Of a stretch of 64,000 nt of DNA, positions 15,923 through 23,822 are shown piece by piece. The notes beneath the pieces are model-generated. The model did no database searches. It saw only the letters and a program-made list of their open reading frames with translations, and was not told the origin of the DNA. The position numbers were made by a program, and so were the translations under genes. The stretch comes from SPJN01 sp965229935. Its GTDB lineage: Bacteria > Pseudomonadota > Alphaproteobacteria > SPJN01. The DNA lies in assembly GCA_965229935.1 (NCBI GenBank), contig CBDDKB010000002.1, positions 1,736,001 to 1,800,000 on the forward strand, read 5' to 3'. Numbering within the stretch: the stretch's first letter is position 1; each line of letters opens with the position of its first letter.

Positions 15923-17335
15923 ATGTCGCAAGCGCATAAACTGTTGATCAATGGGCAGTTGGTAGAGGGGGCAGACACGCTTGATGTCGTCAATCCCGCC
16001 ACCGGACAAACTTTCGTAACTGTCGCCCGCGCCAATGCTGCCCAGGCGAACGAGGCTGTCGCCGCCGCAAAGGCCGCGCAACCCGCATGGGCCGCGCTAG
16101 ATCAGGCAGAACGGGCAAGCTATCTGACCAAGCTGGCAGATGCGATTGATGCCAATGCCGCAGAACTAACCCGCGCACTTGTTCAGGAACAGGGCAAACC
16201 AATGGCAGAGGCTGGCGGCGAAGTTGCCTTTACCGCCATTTTCATTCGCCACTTTGCAGGCTTTAACGGCTTTGACCGCGAGATCGTGCAGGATGATGAC
16301 AGTCTGCGGATTGAGGCACGCTACACCCCCCTTGGTGTTGTGGCGGGTATCACCCCGTGGAACTTCCCCCTATTGCTGGGCGTTGCCAAAATCGCCCCGG
16401 CGCTGATGACCGGGAACACATTTGTGTTGAAGCCCGCCCCGACCACCCCCGTCACCTCCCTGATGGTGGGCGAGATGGCGGCAGAGATTTTGCCCGCAGG
16501 TGTCCTCAACATCGTGACGGACCAAAATGATCTTGGCCCCGTGCTGACTGATCATCCTGACGTGGCGAAGGTCAGCTTCACAGGCTCCACCGCCACAGGC
16601 AAGAAAGTGATGGCTGCGGCGGCAAGCTCGCTCAAGCGGATTACGCTGGAGCTTGGCGGCAATGATGCAGCCATCCTGCTCGACGATATTGATGTGAAGG
16701 AAGCGGCCCCCAAAGTCTTTGGCGGTGCCTTTACCAATGCAGGCCAAGTCTGCATCGCGGTCAAACGGCTTTATGTGCATGAAAGCCAGTATGACGCCAT
16801 GTGTGAGGAGCTGGCCAAAATCGCCGACGACGCGGTGCAGGGTGATGGTCTTGAACAGGGGACAAGTATTGGCCCGCTTCAAAACGCACAACAGTTTGAA
16901 AAGGCCAAGGGCTTTTTGGAGGCTGCCAAGCGCGACGGCACTGTGATCGCAGGCGGCACGGCTGCCGAAGATGGCGGCTATTTCATTCGCCCGACCATCG
17001 TCAAGGATGTGCCGGACGACAGCCCCATCGTGAATGAGGAACAGTTCGCCCCCATTCTGCCCGTGCTGAAATATAATGATGTGGATGATGTCCTCGCCCG
17101 CGCCAATGACACGGAATATGGCCTCGGCGGGTCGGTCTGGTCATCCGATGTGGATCGCGCGATTGAGCTGGCGGAGAAGGTTGATAGCGGCACCGTGTGG
17201 GTAAACCATCATCTGCACTTTGGCCCGCATGTGCCTTTTGCGGGGGCAAAACAGTCCGGGCTCGGCGTCGAATTTTCCGAAGAAGGCCTGCGCGAGTTCA
17301 TGCAGCGCCGGGTTATTTCGGTGAGTAAGGGGTAA
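15923..17335 (+). CDS. NAD(P)-dependent aldehyde dehydrogenase
   Basis: A 470-residue ALDH of standard length. TPWNFPL marks the cofactor strand, ELGGNDAAIL holds the general-base Glu, and NAGQVCIAVKR holds the catalytic Cys; the C-terminal GGSVWSSD and PFAGAKQSGLG segments are typical. It oxidises an aldehyde to the acid in the cytoplasm. GGGAGG lies before ATG 15923. It diverges from the TetR gene over the shared palindrome, so it is probably controlled by it. In this setting a side-chain aldehyde (sterol C26/C24 or a terpenoid) is a plausible substrate, but succinate-semialdehyde-like or general aldehyde use cannot be excluded. Confidence 0.88.
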   Translation: MSQAHKLLINGQLVEGADTLDVVNPATGQTFVTVARANAAQANEAVAAAKAAQPAWAALDQAERASYLTKLADAIDANAAELTRALVQEQGKPMAEAGGEVAFTAIFIRHFAGFNGFDREIVQDDDSLRIEARYTPLGVVAGITPWNFPLLLGVAKIAPALMTGNTFVLKPAPTTPVTSLMVGEMAAEILPAGVLNIVTDQNDLGPVLTDHPDVAKVSFTGSTATGKKVMAAAASSLKRITLELGGNDAAILLDDIDVKEAAPKVFGGAFTNAGQVCIAVKRLYVHESQYDAMCEELAKIADDAVQGDGLEQGTSIGPLQNAQQFEKAKGFLEAAKRDGTVIAGGTAAEDGGYFIRPTIVKDVPDDSPIVNEEQFAPILPVLKYNDVDDVLARANDTEYGLGGSVWSSDVDRAIELAEKVDSGTVWVNHHLHFGPHVPFAGAKQSGLGVEFSEEGLREFMQRRVISVSKG

Positions 17336-17366
17336 TACACAACTTACAAATAATTGCGATTCTTGT

Positions 17367-17400
17367 ATCCCCGCCTCATAATTGAGGTGGGGATTTTTAT
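17367..17400 (+). terminator. intrinsic terminator of the aldehyde dehydrogenase gene
   Basis: A 12-base stem, ATCCCCGCCTCA with TGAGGTGGGGAT (one G-T pair), has a 4-base loop and is followed by ATTTTTATTTT. It lies just after the dehydrogenase stop. Confidence 0.88.
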
Positions 17401-17414
17401 TTTGGGGATCATAA

Positions 17415-18062
17415 ATGTTCAAAATCGTTATGGCATCGCTTGGAATCTGGGGCCTGATCATCGGCGCAGCTGCCGGATATTATTTCGGCAGCAGAGGTCA
17501 CTACCCGCTGAACAATATTGGGTTCATCGAAACAACAGAGCCGCCGAACGATATAAGCCGTTTCTTCTATTATTCAGACTTACAAGTACCTGATGAAGAC
17601 ACAGATGGCCGTGGACAAGATGTCCTTGACCTCATCGCTGAATACCAACAATCGCTTTCAGAAGACGAATTCAACTTATTCGCTATGAAAGTCTATGATG
17701 GCTACAGCCACTATACAGCTTCAGCGATGTTGATTTACTGCTTTCACACCGGCCAAACTGCAATTGGCACCTATATGGGTAATATGTATCAGGTGAACAA
17801 GGAAATTTCTGATCACCAATTCGACCCAACGACAGAACAATTCCGCTTTCCAGAGGTTGAAATCTCAAAACAGACGCGCCTCTATATAAATAATCTTGTG
17901 CATCGAAGAATGGACCGCTTGGCAAACAGGCAGGAAACGTCACCAACAATTTTGTGCGAGTCTTATACAACTTTTGACGTTGAAACGCTGAGGCAGATCA
18001 GCTTTGAATCGATGTTTCCAACACTTTACGAAGCTGCGATGAAGCTGAAGCCAGACAACTGA
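17415..18062 (+). CDS. hypothetical protein with N-terminal membrane segment
   Basis: Not recognised. 215 residues: an N-terminal hydrophobic helix of about 20 residues with small-residue packing (GLIIGAAAGYYFG) could be an anchor or uncleaved signal, followed by a soluble, Tyr/Phe- and acidic-rich domain with no clear motif. Base composition is visibly more AT-rich than the catabolic genes around it, as is the convergent neighbour, which hints at separate origin. The start ATG has GGGGATC seven to eight bases upstream, just past the terminator T-run. It has no operon partner on its strand. Confidence 0.6.
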   Translation: MFKIVMASLGIWGLIIGAAAGYYFGSRGHYPLNNIGFIETTEPPNDISRFFYYSDLQVPDEDTDGRGQDVLDLIAEYQQSLSEDEFNLFAMKVYDGYSHYTASAMLIYCFHTGQTAIGTYMGNMYQVNKEISDHQFDPTTEQFRFPEVEISKQTRLYINNLVHRRMDRLANRQETSPTILCESYTTFDVETLRQISFESMFPTLYEAAMKLKPDN

Positions 18063-18076
18063 CCAATTGATCGCGG

Positions 18077-18622
18077 CTAGTCCTCGGCGTTTTTGTTTGG
18101 CATCACCCGCAAATCAATCTCGCGGTTCACAGCTGCACACATCTGTTTCATCAACCTCATCTGCACCAAAAACGAACTAATCCCCGTGTTCCATGGAAGG
18201 AGAAGCTCGGCAATCTCAATTTTGGAATGATAATCAAACAGAGTCTGGTCAACCAACCCTGGATCAATCTGATTTGTTGCCTTCAAATAATACAAATAGT
18301 CTTCCGCCCAGCCTTTATAGGCGACGTGAATCCAATAAAGGTTGAACCCAAGAACAAAAAGATAGCCGACAGCTTTTGCAGGACTTGTCCGCCTATAATC
18401 CTCCGGGATAACCGCCCACGCCCGATAAAGCAACTTGCAGCCGAAAATTGTGGCGCCAACCATGATGGTAAAGGCCGTAGCAGCCAAAAAAATGAATATG
18501 ATATGAAGCAACGTCTCGTCGACATAATACCAAGCATACAAACCAAACATAAATGAAGCCACAAACCCCAGCCCTGCAATCCACATGACATGTGTATAGT
18601 GGGAATAGACCAGTGGCTTCAT
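18077..18622 (-). CDS. hypothetical multi-pass membrane protein
   Basis: Not recognised. ATG 18622 gives 181 residues with at least three hydrophobic helices (around residues 12-34, 38-64 and 88-106), then a charged soluble tail. A longer frame to 18880 overlaps the SnoaL-like gene on the same strand in another frame and is rejected beyond 18708; a TTG start between is possible because the ATG has a poor ribosome site. Like its convergent neighbour it is AT-rich relative to the region. It lies 85 bases downstream of the SnoaL-like gene and may be read through from it. No function is proposed. Confidence 0.55.
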   Translation of the reverse strand: MKPLVYSHYTHVMWIAGLGFVASFMFGLYAWYYVDETLLHIIFIFLAATAFTIMVGATIFGCKLLYRAWAVIPEDYRRTSPAKAVGYLFVLGFNLYWIHVAYKGWAEDYLYYLKATNQIDPGLVDQTLFDYHSKIEIAELLLPWNTGISSFLVQMRLMKQMCAAVNREIDLRVMPNKNAED

Positions 18623-18707
18623 CGCGTAAGGCAAGGGCGGCAAGGCTCGTAGCGTATTGCCAGTCGGCTGACGCCAAATATCTTCTGCAGCTCGACTGGC
18701 CAACGGC

Positions 18708-19241
18708 CTACTTCCCCAACAGCTCGAAAAAACCCCACGCTGGATCATCCCTGTCGTCACGACCAAGGTGTGAGCCTTGCTCGAAAGGCCGGGTCCAGTC
18801 TGTTGTGGTGGGGCCAAGATGGTTCCAGTCGGAGACGAGCTTACGGTGGGCGAACTTCCACGCGCCATCACGTTCTTCATATTTGTCGAGATAGCGGCCT
18901 GCGGTCACCAAATCCTTAGAGGGCGCTTGGTCGGACGCCCGCGTGCGGTGGTAGTTGACGGCATAGACCTCCCCCTCCGCCCGTGTCGGGTCGTTCGGAT
19001 CAATCACAATCAGATGATTGAGGACGTAATGATTGGTCGTCTCAAGGCCCTTCATCTGGCCTTCCTCCAGCCAGTCGAGATAGCCAGATGCAGGCCCGCT
19101 ATGAAGCCCGCCATGATCATCAATCGCGTCTGGGTGATAGAGCGTACGCAGGGTGGCGAAGTCGCGCCGATCGACGGATCGGGCGTAGGTTAAAACCAGT
19201 GTTCTGATTTCTTCTTTAGCGATCAAGTCTTCAACTGTCAT
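18708..19241 (-). CDS. SnoaL-like / NTF2-fold protein
   Basis: A 177-residue cone-fold protein of the SnoaL_4 type, a group that includes ketosteroid-isomerase-like enzymes, dehydratases and dioxygenase beta subunits. Typical features are LTYARSVDRRDF near residue 20 (with the conserved acidic pair), a central NHYVLNHLI strand, and a KFAHRKLVSDW strand. The start is set at ATG 19241 because a decayed copy immediately upstream begins with the same pattern; an in-frame TTG at 19250 is the alternative. It stands near the second KshA-like Rieske gene. An isomerase or dehydratase role on a steroid is possible but unproven. Confidence 0.78.
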   Translation of the reverse strand: MTVEDLIAKEEIRTLVLTYARSVDRRDFATLRTLYHPDAIDDHGGLHSGPASGYLDWLEEGQMKGLETTNHYVLNHLIVIDPNDPTRAEGEVYAVNYHRTRASDQAPSKDLVTAGRYLDKYEERDGAWKFAHRKLVSDWNHLGPTTTDWTRPFEQGSHLGRDDRDDPAWGFFELLGK

Positions 19242-19380
19242 CACGCCCAATCCGTTTTTTTGTTGCGCGGATTTTTTTACCGCTACGGGCTAAAGCCCTG
19301 CGCTGAAAATCGCGTGATCGTGAATAGGTCAACACAAGATCGCGGATCGCGTCCTTGGCGATGAGATTTTCCAGTGACAT
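19231..19380 (-). pseudogene. decayed N-terminal copy of the SnoaL-like gene
   Basis: A 49-codon frame starts ATG 19380 and encodes MSLENLIAKDAIRDLVLTYS, which aligns with MTVEDLIAKEEIRTLVLTYA of the intact gene just downstream, then SRS and RDF with a small deletion before similarity is lost and the frame runs across the start of the intact gene. It is read as the remnant of a tandem duplication or of a lost paralogue. It might still act as a short leader frame coupled to the intact gene. Confidence 0.65.
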
Positions 19381-19397
19381 TCTTGCCCCCATAAAAC

Positions 19398-19544
19398 GTC
19401 ACCCCGGACTACAAGCGACCGCCAGGAAAAGTTGCAGACTTTTCCGTCGTGCGGCGCGCAATATTGATCCGGGGTCTAGACTGAATGGCAACCGCCGCTC
19501 TGGATTCCGGATCGCGCTCCTGTCGTCGCTTGTCCGGAATGACG
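19398..19544. repeat. composite repeat: family A copy with a divergent family B element in its loop
   Basis: The outer stem CCCCGGAct...gaTCCGGGG encloses a family-B-like element with inner stem GGAAAAGT/ACTTTTCC and outer CCGC/GCGG. A second hairpin, TCCGGATC...TCCGGA, follows and the unit ends in ATGACG. The stems differ from copy 2 but pair just as well. Confidence 0.75.
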
Positions 19545-19553
19545 CTAGTAGTA

Positions 19554-20552
19554 TTACTCAGCCGCCTTGATATTTTCCTGATCAGGGCGCGGGCGATAGA
19601 ACTGTGCGTACCAGGCGCGCGCCTTCATGATCGGCCCGTCACCGGCACACAGAAGCGGCTTGTTAATCGTCGCTTTGTTTTCCCAAATCGCCACATCCTG
19701 ATAAAAGGCATCGCGGCCTGCGACCGTATACATCTGGGCGCCTTCCTTCATTTCAGGCGAATCGATGCCCATCGTGTCGACCATCAAGCCGTACCAGACG
19801 CGGACATTTTCGCTATCAATCGGCGTATGGGCGACTAGCATGATGGAATTCATCTGCCCAGTCATATGGGTGATCAAATAGCCGGGGCCGTGATAGACCG
19901 CCTCTGTATGCAGTTTGCCGCCACCTTCATCGGCCAGCGTTTTGTGCCCGCCGCCCTGAATTTGTGTGGCGGTGTGGCCTTCAAACTTGTTTTCAAAATA
20001 TTCCACGATAGAGCCATGGACCGGATCGAAATGCGCCTTGTCAGCGATATTGTCGATAATCTCACGCGCATGAGTTTTGACGGTGAAGGTCTCAGGCTCC
20101 CACCTCATCCAGTTGGGATCATCATATTCAGGCTGCTTGGGCAGCTCATAATCAGGCTCCCCACCTAATGGATCATGCCACATAAAGACCATGCCGTCTT
20201 TCTCGTCGGCGGGATAGCTATCAAGCTTGGCCTGTGGCGGGATCGTCTTAGAATAGGGAATGTCATCGCATTGGCCCTGTTCATCATAATGCCAGAAATG
20301 GAACGGGCAACGCACACCATCGCCATCGACCACGCCGCCGACCGCGATTTCTGAGCCCATATGCGGGCACAACCCATCAAGGATCACCGCTTCACCCTTG
20401 GTGTTGCGAAAGCCAAGATATTTATTGCCAAAGAAATGCAGCCTTGTGGGCGTTTCGTCATTCAACTCGTCAGAGCGGCAGACCAAAAACCAGCCGCGCG
20501 GAAACGCGAACTCACCGCCAACGTCTGGGGCACCATCAAATTCACCGGGCAT
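19554..20552 (-). CDS. Rieske non-haem iron oxygenase, KshA-like (copy 2)
   Basis: A 332-residue oxygenase alpha subunit with Rieske motif CPHMGSE and CPFHFWHYD near residues 60-90, and the mononuclear iron motif DKAHFDPVHG near residue 175. The general layout matches copy 1 at 11923-12972 but the two differ widely in sequence, so they probably have different substrates rather than being a recent duplication. GGGAGAGG lies before ATG 20552. Neighbours are a kstD-like gene, an SDR and the ferredoxin gene across the divergent promoter, and the ferredoxin may supply electrons. 3-Ketosteroid 9-alpha-hydroxylation is the leading guess. Confidence 0.84.
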   Translation of the reverse strand: MPGEFDGAPDVGGEFAFPRGWFLVCRSDELNDETPTRLHFFGNKYLGFRNTKGEAVILDGLCPHMGSEIAVGGVVDGDGVRCPFHFWHYDEQGQCDDIPYSKTIPPQAKLDSYPADEKDGMVFMWHDPLGGEPDYELPKQPEYDDPNWMRWEPETFTVKTHAREIIDNIADKAHFDPVHGSIVEYFENKFEGHTATQIQGGGHKTLADEGGGKLHTEAVYHGPGYLITHMTGQMNSIMLVAHTPIDSENVRVWYGLMVDTMGIDSPEMKEGAQMYTVAGRDAFYQDVAIWENKATINKPLLCAGDGPIMKARAWYAQFYRPRPDQENIKAAE

Positions 20553-20606
20553 GTTACCTCTCCCTTTTTAGTGGGTCGCTCTCGTTCAACGACCTTTTAC
20601 TTTGTC

Positions 20607-20703
20607 GTCATGCCGGACTTGATCCGGCATCCAGTCGAGAGTTTTTTCAACCGCCGTTCTGGATTCCGGATCGCGCTCCTATTGTCGCTTGCCCGGAATG
20701 ACA
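20607..20703. repeat. interspersed double-hairpin repeat, family A copy 4 (uninterrupted)
   Basis: TGCCGGACTTGATCCGGCA forms the first hairpin without an inserted element. The second, TTCCGGA...TCCGGAA-like hairpin, ends at GAATGACA. It shows the ancestral form of the composite copies at 14937 and 19398. Confidence 0.8.
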
Positions 20704-20707
20704 TTCA

Positions 20708-21574
20708 CTAACTAATCATCGCCGGGTTCGGCTCTGCCGGGCCGCCCAACATTTCCCTATATGAAGCGGGGATGCGGCCATCCACATCCTCGACCCCTAA
20801 TTCCTGTCCAATTTCAGAAGTGTACCAAGCTTGGCCTGAACGGTCCATGACCTGCCCACTTTGATAAAGCGCGGCGATAATCCGGCCCGGATATTCAGGG
20901 CTTTCGAGCCCCTCCATCAGGGGGGCATAGGCCTCAGGCGCCGCTTCAAGCGCCAAATTGGTCCGTTCCGTCTTAACGATGCCAAGCCATAATGACAGCG
21001 CCGCAACCCCATGATCGCGCAGCTCCTTCGCCATATCGGCGGCCATCTTGTCAGCGCCTGCCTTGCCAATCCCGTAAATCGCAGAGTGGATATAACAGCG
21101 CGCACCCGGGCTGGAAACATTGACGATCAGCCCCTCCCCCGCCTTGACCATATGGGGGGCCACCGCATGGGCTGCCACATAATGGGCGCGCAGGCCCAAA
21201 TCAATCATGTCATCCCAGTGCGACAAGGGCCGTTCCCAAAAAGGCTTTGGCTCAATCAAATCATCGGGCACCGCAAACACATTATTGACCAGAATGTCGA
21301 TCCGGCCCGCATCGTTCATGATCGCCTCGACAACGCCGATCACCTCATCATCATTGCGATGATCGCACGGCACCGCGATGGCGCGACCCCCGCGAGCGGC
21401 AATCTCTTGGGCCGTTTTATCGATGGTGCCGGGCAGTGGGGCATCCCCCTCCTGCCTGCTGCGTCCGGTGACATAAACTGTTGCGCCTGCCTCTCCCAAG
21501 GCGAGCGCAACGCCCTTACCGACGCCGCGACTTGCGCCTGTTACCAATGCGACTTTGCCATCAAGCACACCCAT
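20708..21574 (-). CDS. SDR-family oxidoreductase, DHRS1-like
   Basis: A 288-residue short-chain dehydrogenase. TGASRGVGKG near residue 14 is the cofactor loop, TGRS after strand 2 suggests NADP use, NNVF replaces NNAG, and YGIGKAG is the catalytic Tyr-Lys segment. The C-terminal tail after residue 240 is longer than usual. Its ATG overlaps the stop of the kstD-like gene by one base (TAATG), so the two are translationally coupled and probably act on the same substrate. A hydroxysteroid dehydrogenase role is suggested by that link only. Confidence 0.86.
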   Translation of the reverse strand: MGVLDGKVALVTGASRGVGKGVALALGEAGATVYVTGRSRQEGDAPLPGTIDKTAQEIAARGGRAIAVPCDHRNDDEVIGVVEAIMNDAGRIDILVNNVFAVPDDLIEPKPFWERPLSHWDDMIDLGLRAHYVAAHAVAPHMVKAGEGLIVNVSSPGARCYIHSAIYGIGKAGADKMAADMAKELRDHGVAALSLWLGIVKTERTNLALEAAPEAYAPLMEGLESPEYPGRIIAALYQSGQVMDRSGQAWYTSEIGQELGVEDVDGRIPASYREMLGGPAEPNPAMIS

Positions 21575-23274
21575 TACGCATTCCGCCCTGTCAGATCATT
21601 GGCGGCAATATAGCCGAACGTCATGGCAGGGCCGATCGTAACGCCCGCGCCGGGATAGGTTGTCCCCATGACAGAGGCCGAAGTATTGCCAATGGCATAA
21701 AGCCCCTCAATCACGCTGCCATCTGTTTTAAGGACACGAGCCTTTTCATCAACCAGCAAGCCACCCTTGGTGCCAATGTCGCCGGGGTAAATGGGTATAG
21801 CATAGAACGGCCCGTCCTTGATGGGGGCGATACATTTGTTGGGGCCATGGCGCTGATCGCCATAATATTGATCATAGAAACTTTCACCGCGATGAAAGTC
21901 AGGATCATGGCCGCTGGCGGCATAGTCATTATTCTTCTGAACTGTCTCGACCAAGCCTGCCTGATCAACGCCGATCTTGTCAGCCAGCTCCTCAATCGTG
22001 TCAGCGATGGTCAGGATTTCCTTCACCTTGCGGGGCAAGGTTGCATCAGGCCCTGCATAGCCGGGCGGCAAGGGCCCCAGCGGATATTTCTTGCGGAAGG
22101 TTGCGTCAAACACGATATAGGCGGGCACAGATGGCGCATCATCATCATTACTGTAAAGCGAATGGCCGTTTTCAAGATATGGCGCAGCCTCGTTCGAAAA
22201 GCGGCGACCCGCTTTATTGACCATCACCAAGCCGGGGCTGGACCGTTCAGCAAACAGGACCCAAGGCCGATCAATGCCCGGCACTTTAATGGCCGGGGCC
22301 CACCAAGCCCAGTCCATCAGATCGGTGGCAGCGCCCAACCCCTCGCCCGCGACGATGCAATCGCCCGTATTATTTTCTTGTGACCCACTCCAGTCCGGGC
22401 TGGTCGGTTGCGGCAATGCCCGTTCGCGCAGCTTTTGATTATGTTCAAAACCGCCCGCACCCATAATCACGCCCTTGCGCGCCTTCACGCGAAACGGCTT
22501 GCCATCCTTTTCAACCACGGCACCGACAACCTTGTCGCCATCGGTGATCAATTCACGGAAAGGGGTGTTGAGCCATAGGGGCATGTCCCGCTCCAACATG
22601 GTCCAGCGCAACCGCCCGATCAATGCATTGCCAAGCGTCAAACGCCGCGTCCGCTTGCCCTTCAGGCGCGCGGGAATGTCTAGATAGTATCCCAACATCA
22701 TTTTCGTCAGGGTGCTTTTCCAACCATCCGCCTGCGTCAGGAAGGAACGTCCTTCGGCCATCGTCATGCTGAAACGGCCCTGCACCACGGTTTGACGATG
22801 TTGCGGGCGCAATTGTTCAAACAGCTTGCCCAGTTTACGCGCATGCATGGGCACAGGTTCGTGAGTGCGATAGCCCTGCTTGCCGCCGGGCTGTTCCGGG
22901 TAATAATCAGAATAGGCAACGGGGCTATAGTCCAGCCGCGAATGATCCGCCATGAATTTCAACATGCGCGGCGCTTCATCGACATAGGCTTCGAGCCGTT
23001 TGGGGTCCACCCGGTCACCAACAACATGCTTCAGATAGGACAAGGCCTCGTCCCTGCTGTCATCAACACCCTGGGCCAGCGCATAATGGCTTGCGGGAAT
23101 CCAGATGCCGCCACCCGACATGGCAGAGGTGCCGCCATATTGATCGGACTTTTCAACCGTCAACACATCAGCCCCACCCACATGGGCAGTAATCGCAGCG
23201 GTCAAGGCACCGCCCCCTGAACCGATCACCAATATATCGGTTTCATAATCAAAGCCGGTGGCATCGCTTGCCAT
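21574..23274 (-). CDS. kstD: 3-ketosteroid delta-1-dehydrogenase-like flavoprotein
   Basis: A 566-residue FAD enzyme. DILVIGSGGGALTAAI is the FAD motif, GGTSAMSGGGIWIP follows as in KstD, VIMGAGGFEHN is in the middle, and the C-terminus has GLYAIGNTSASVMGTTYPGAG and IGPAMTFGYIA, where KstD enzymes place an active-site Tyr and Gly. KstD inserts the C1-C2 double bond in ring A, the step that with 9-alpha-hydroxylation opens ring B. ATG 23274 has GGGAGG at good spacing; a frame 18 bases longer is less likely. It is coupled to the SDR gene. KstD-like dehydrogenases also act on other cyclic ketones, so the steroid assignment is probable, not certain. Confidence 0.82.
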   Translation of the reverse strand: MASDATGFDYETDILVIGSGGGALTAAITAHVGGADVLTVEKSDQYGGTSAMSGGGIWIPASHYALAQGVDDSRDEALSYLKHVVGDRVDPKRLEAYVDEAPRMLKFMADHSRLDYSPVAYSDYYPEQPGGKQGYRTHEPVPMHARKLGKLFEQLRPQHRQTVVQGRFSMTMAEGRSFLTQADGWKSTLTKMMLGYYLDIPARLKGKRTRRLTLGNALIGRLRWTMLERDMPLWLNTPFRELITDGDKVVGAVVEKDGKPFRVKARKGVIMGAGGFEHNQKLRERALPQPTSPDWSGSQENNTGDCIVAGEGLGAATDLMDWAWWAPAIKVPGIDRPWVLFAERSSPGLVMVNKAGRRFSNEAAPYLENGHSLYSNDDDAPSVPAYIVFDATFRKKYPLGPLPPGYAGPDATLPRKVKEILTIADTIEELADKIGVDQAGLVETVQKNNDYAASGHDPDFHRGESFYDQYYGDQRHGPNKCIAPIKDGPFYAIPIYPGDIGTKGGLLVDEKARVLKTDGSVIEGLYAIGNTSASVMGTTYPGAGVTIGPAMTFGYIAANDLTGRNA

Positions 23275-23329
23275 CAGCGCCTCCCTGAACAAAGCGTGCG
23301 GGTTTTCCCGCGTAATCTATTTGACAAAT

Positions 23330-23400
23330 TTTGCGTATATTGCCATTCTGACCGCCGAGTGTAAACATGTATCGTAAATCACAGGGCTATTTTTTACGCA
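23330..23400. promoter_or_regulatory. divergent promoter with TTTGCGTA and TACGCA half-sites
   Basis: TTTGCGTA at 23330-23337 and TACGCA at 23395-23400 resemble the paired arms at 3876-3909. The sequence GCTAT...ACGCA before the second half-site also matches 3894-3907 apart from a one-base indel and a C/T change. It lies between the kstD-like and ferredoxin genes. Confidence 0.35.
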
Positions 23401-23464
23401 TTTGATCAATTTGCCCGTGTTTTTCGATCAATTCCGAATTTTAGACCGACTTAAAGGACCGACT

Positions 23465-23785
23465 ATGCCGACGATTTTCGCCACCGACACTGACGGAAAC
23501 GCCCACGAAGTTGCGGGCAAGGCCGGTGAAACCCTGATGGATGCGTTGCAAAACGCCAATATTGCAGGGATTGAAGCGATTTGCGGGGGCGCCTGTTCCT
23601 GCGCCACCTGCCATGTGCATCTGACGGCAGATTGGATGGAAAAGCTGGGCGAACGGAATGAGGTTGAGGAGATTTTGGTCTCTGCCACCGATGCGTTTGA
23701 CCCTGCGGTGTCGCGCCTGTCCTGTCAGGTTGAGCTGACGGACGAGATGGACGGGCTGACCGTGGTGGCGCAAGTCCCAGAATAA
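23465..23785 (+). CDS. adrenodoxin-type [2Fe-2S] ferredoxin
   Basis: A 106-residue ferredoxin with cluster ligands in CGGACSCATC (C-x5-C-x2-C) near residues 40-49 and a fourth Cys in RLSCQVEL near residue 90. The acidic ILVSATDAFDPAVSRLSCQ region is typical of ferredoxins that feed cytochromes P450 or Rieske oxygenases. ATG 23465 has AAAGGA upstream; a frame beginning at 23402 is rejected. No P450 or ferredoxin reductase is in the window, so its partner is either a KshA-like oxygenase here or an enzyme elsewhere. It diverges from the kstD-like gene. Confidence 0.88.
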   Translation: MPTIFATDTDGNAHEVAGKAGETLMDALQNANIAGIEAICGGACSCATCHVHLTADWMEKLGERNEVEEILVSATDAFDPAVSRLSCQVELTDEMDGLTVVAQVPE

Positions 23786-23822
23786 AACGCATCAAGGTAC
23801 GGTGACTGTAAAGGGGACGTTG

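Noticed and set aside
18708..18880. The membrane-protein frame continues over the SnoaL-like gene.
   Set aside because: The region is explained by the SnoaL-like gene in another frame on the same strand; the added residues are low in hydrophobicity and have no start with a ribosome site.
21481..22383. A 300-codon open frame antisense to the kstD-like gene.
   Set aside because: It is a shadow of a well-supported flavoprotein on the other strand and shows no protein family features.
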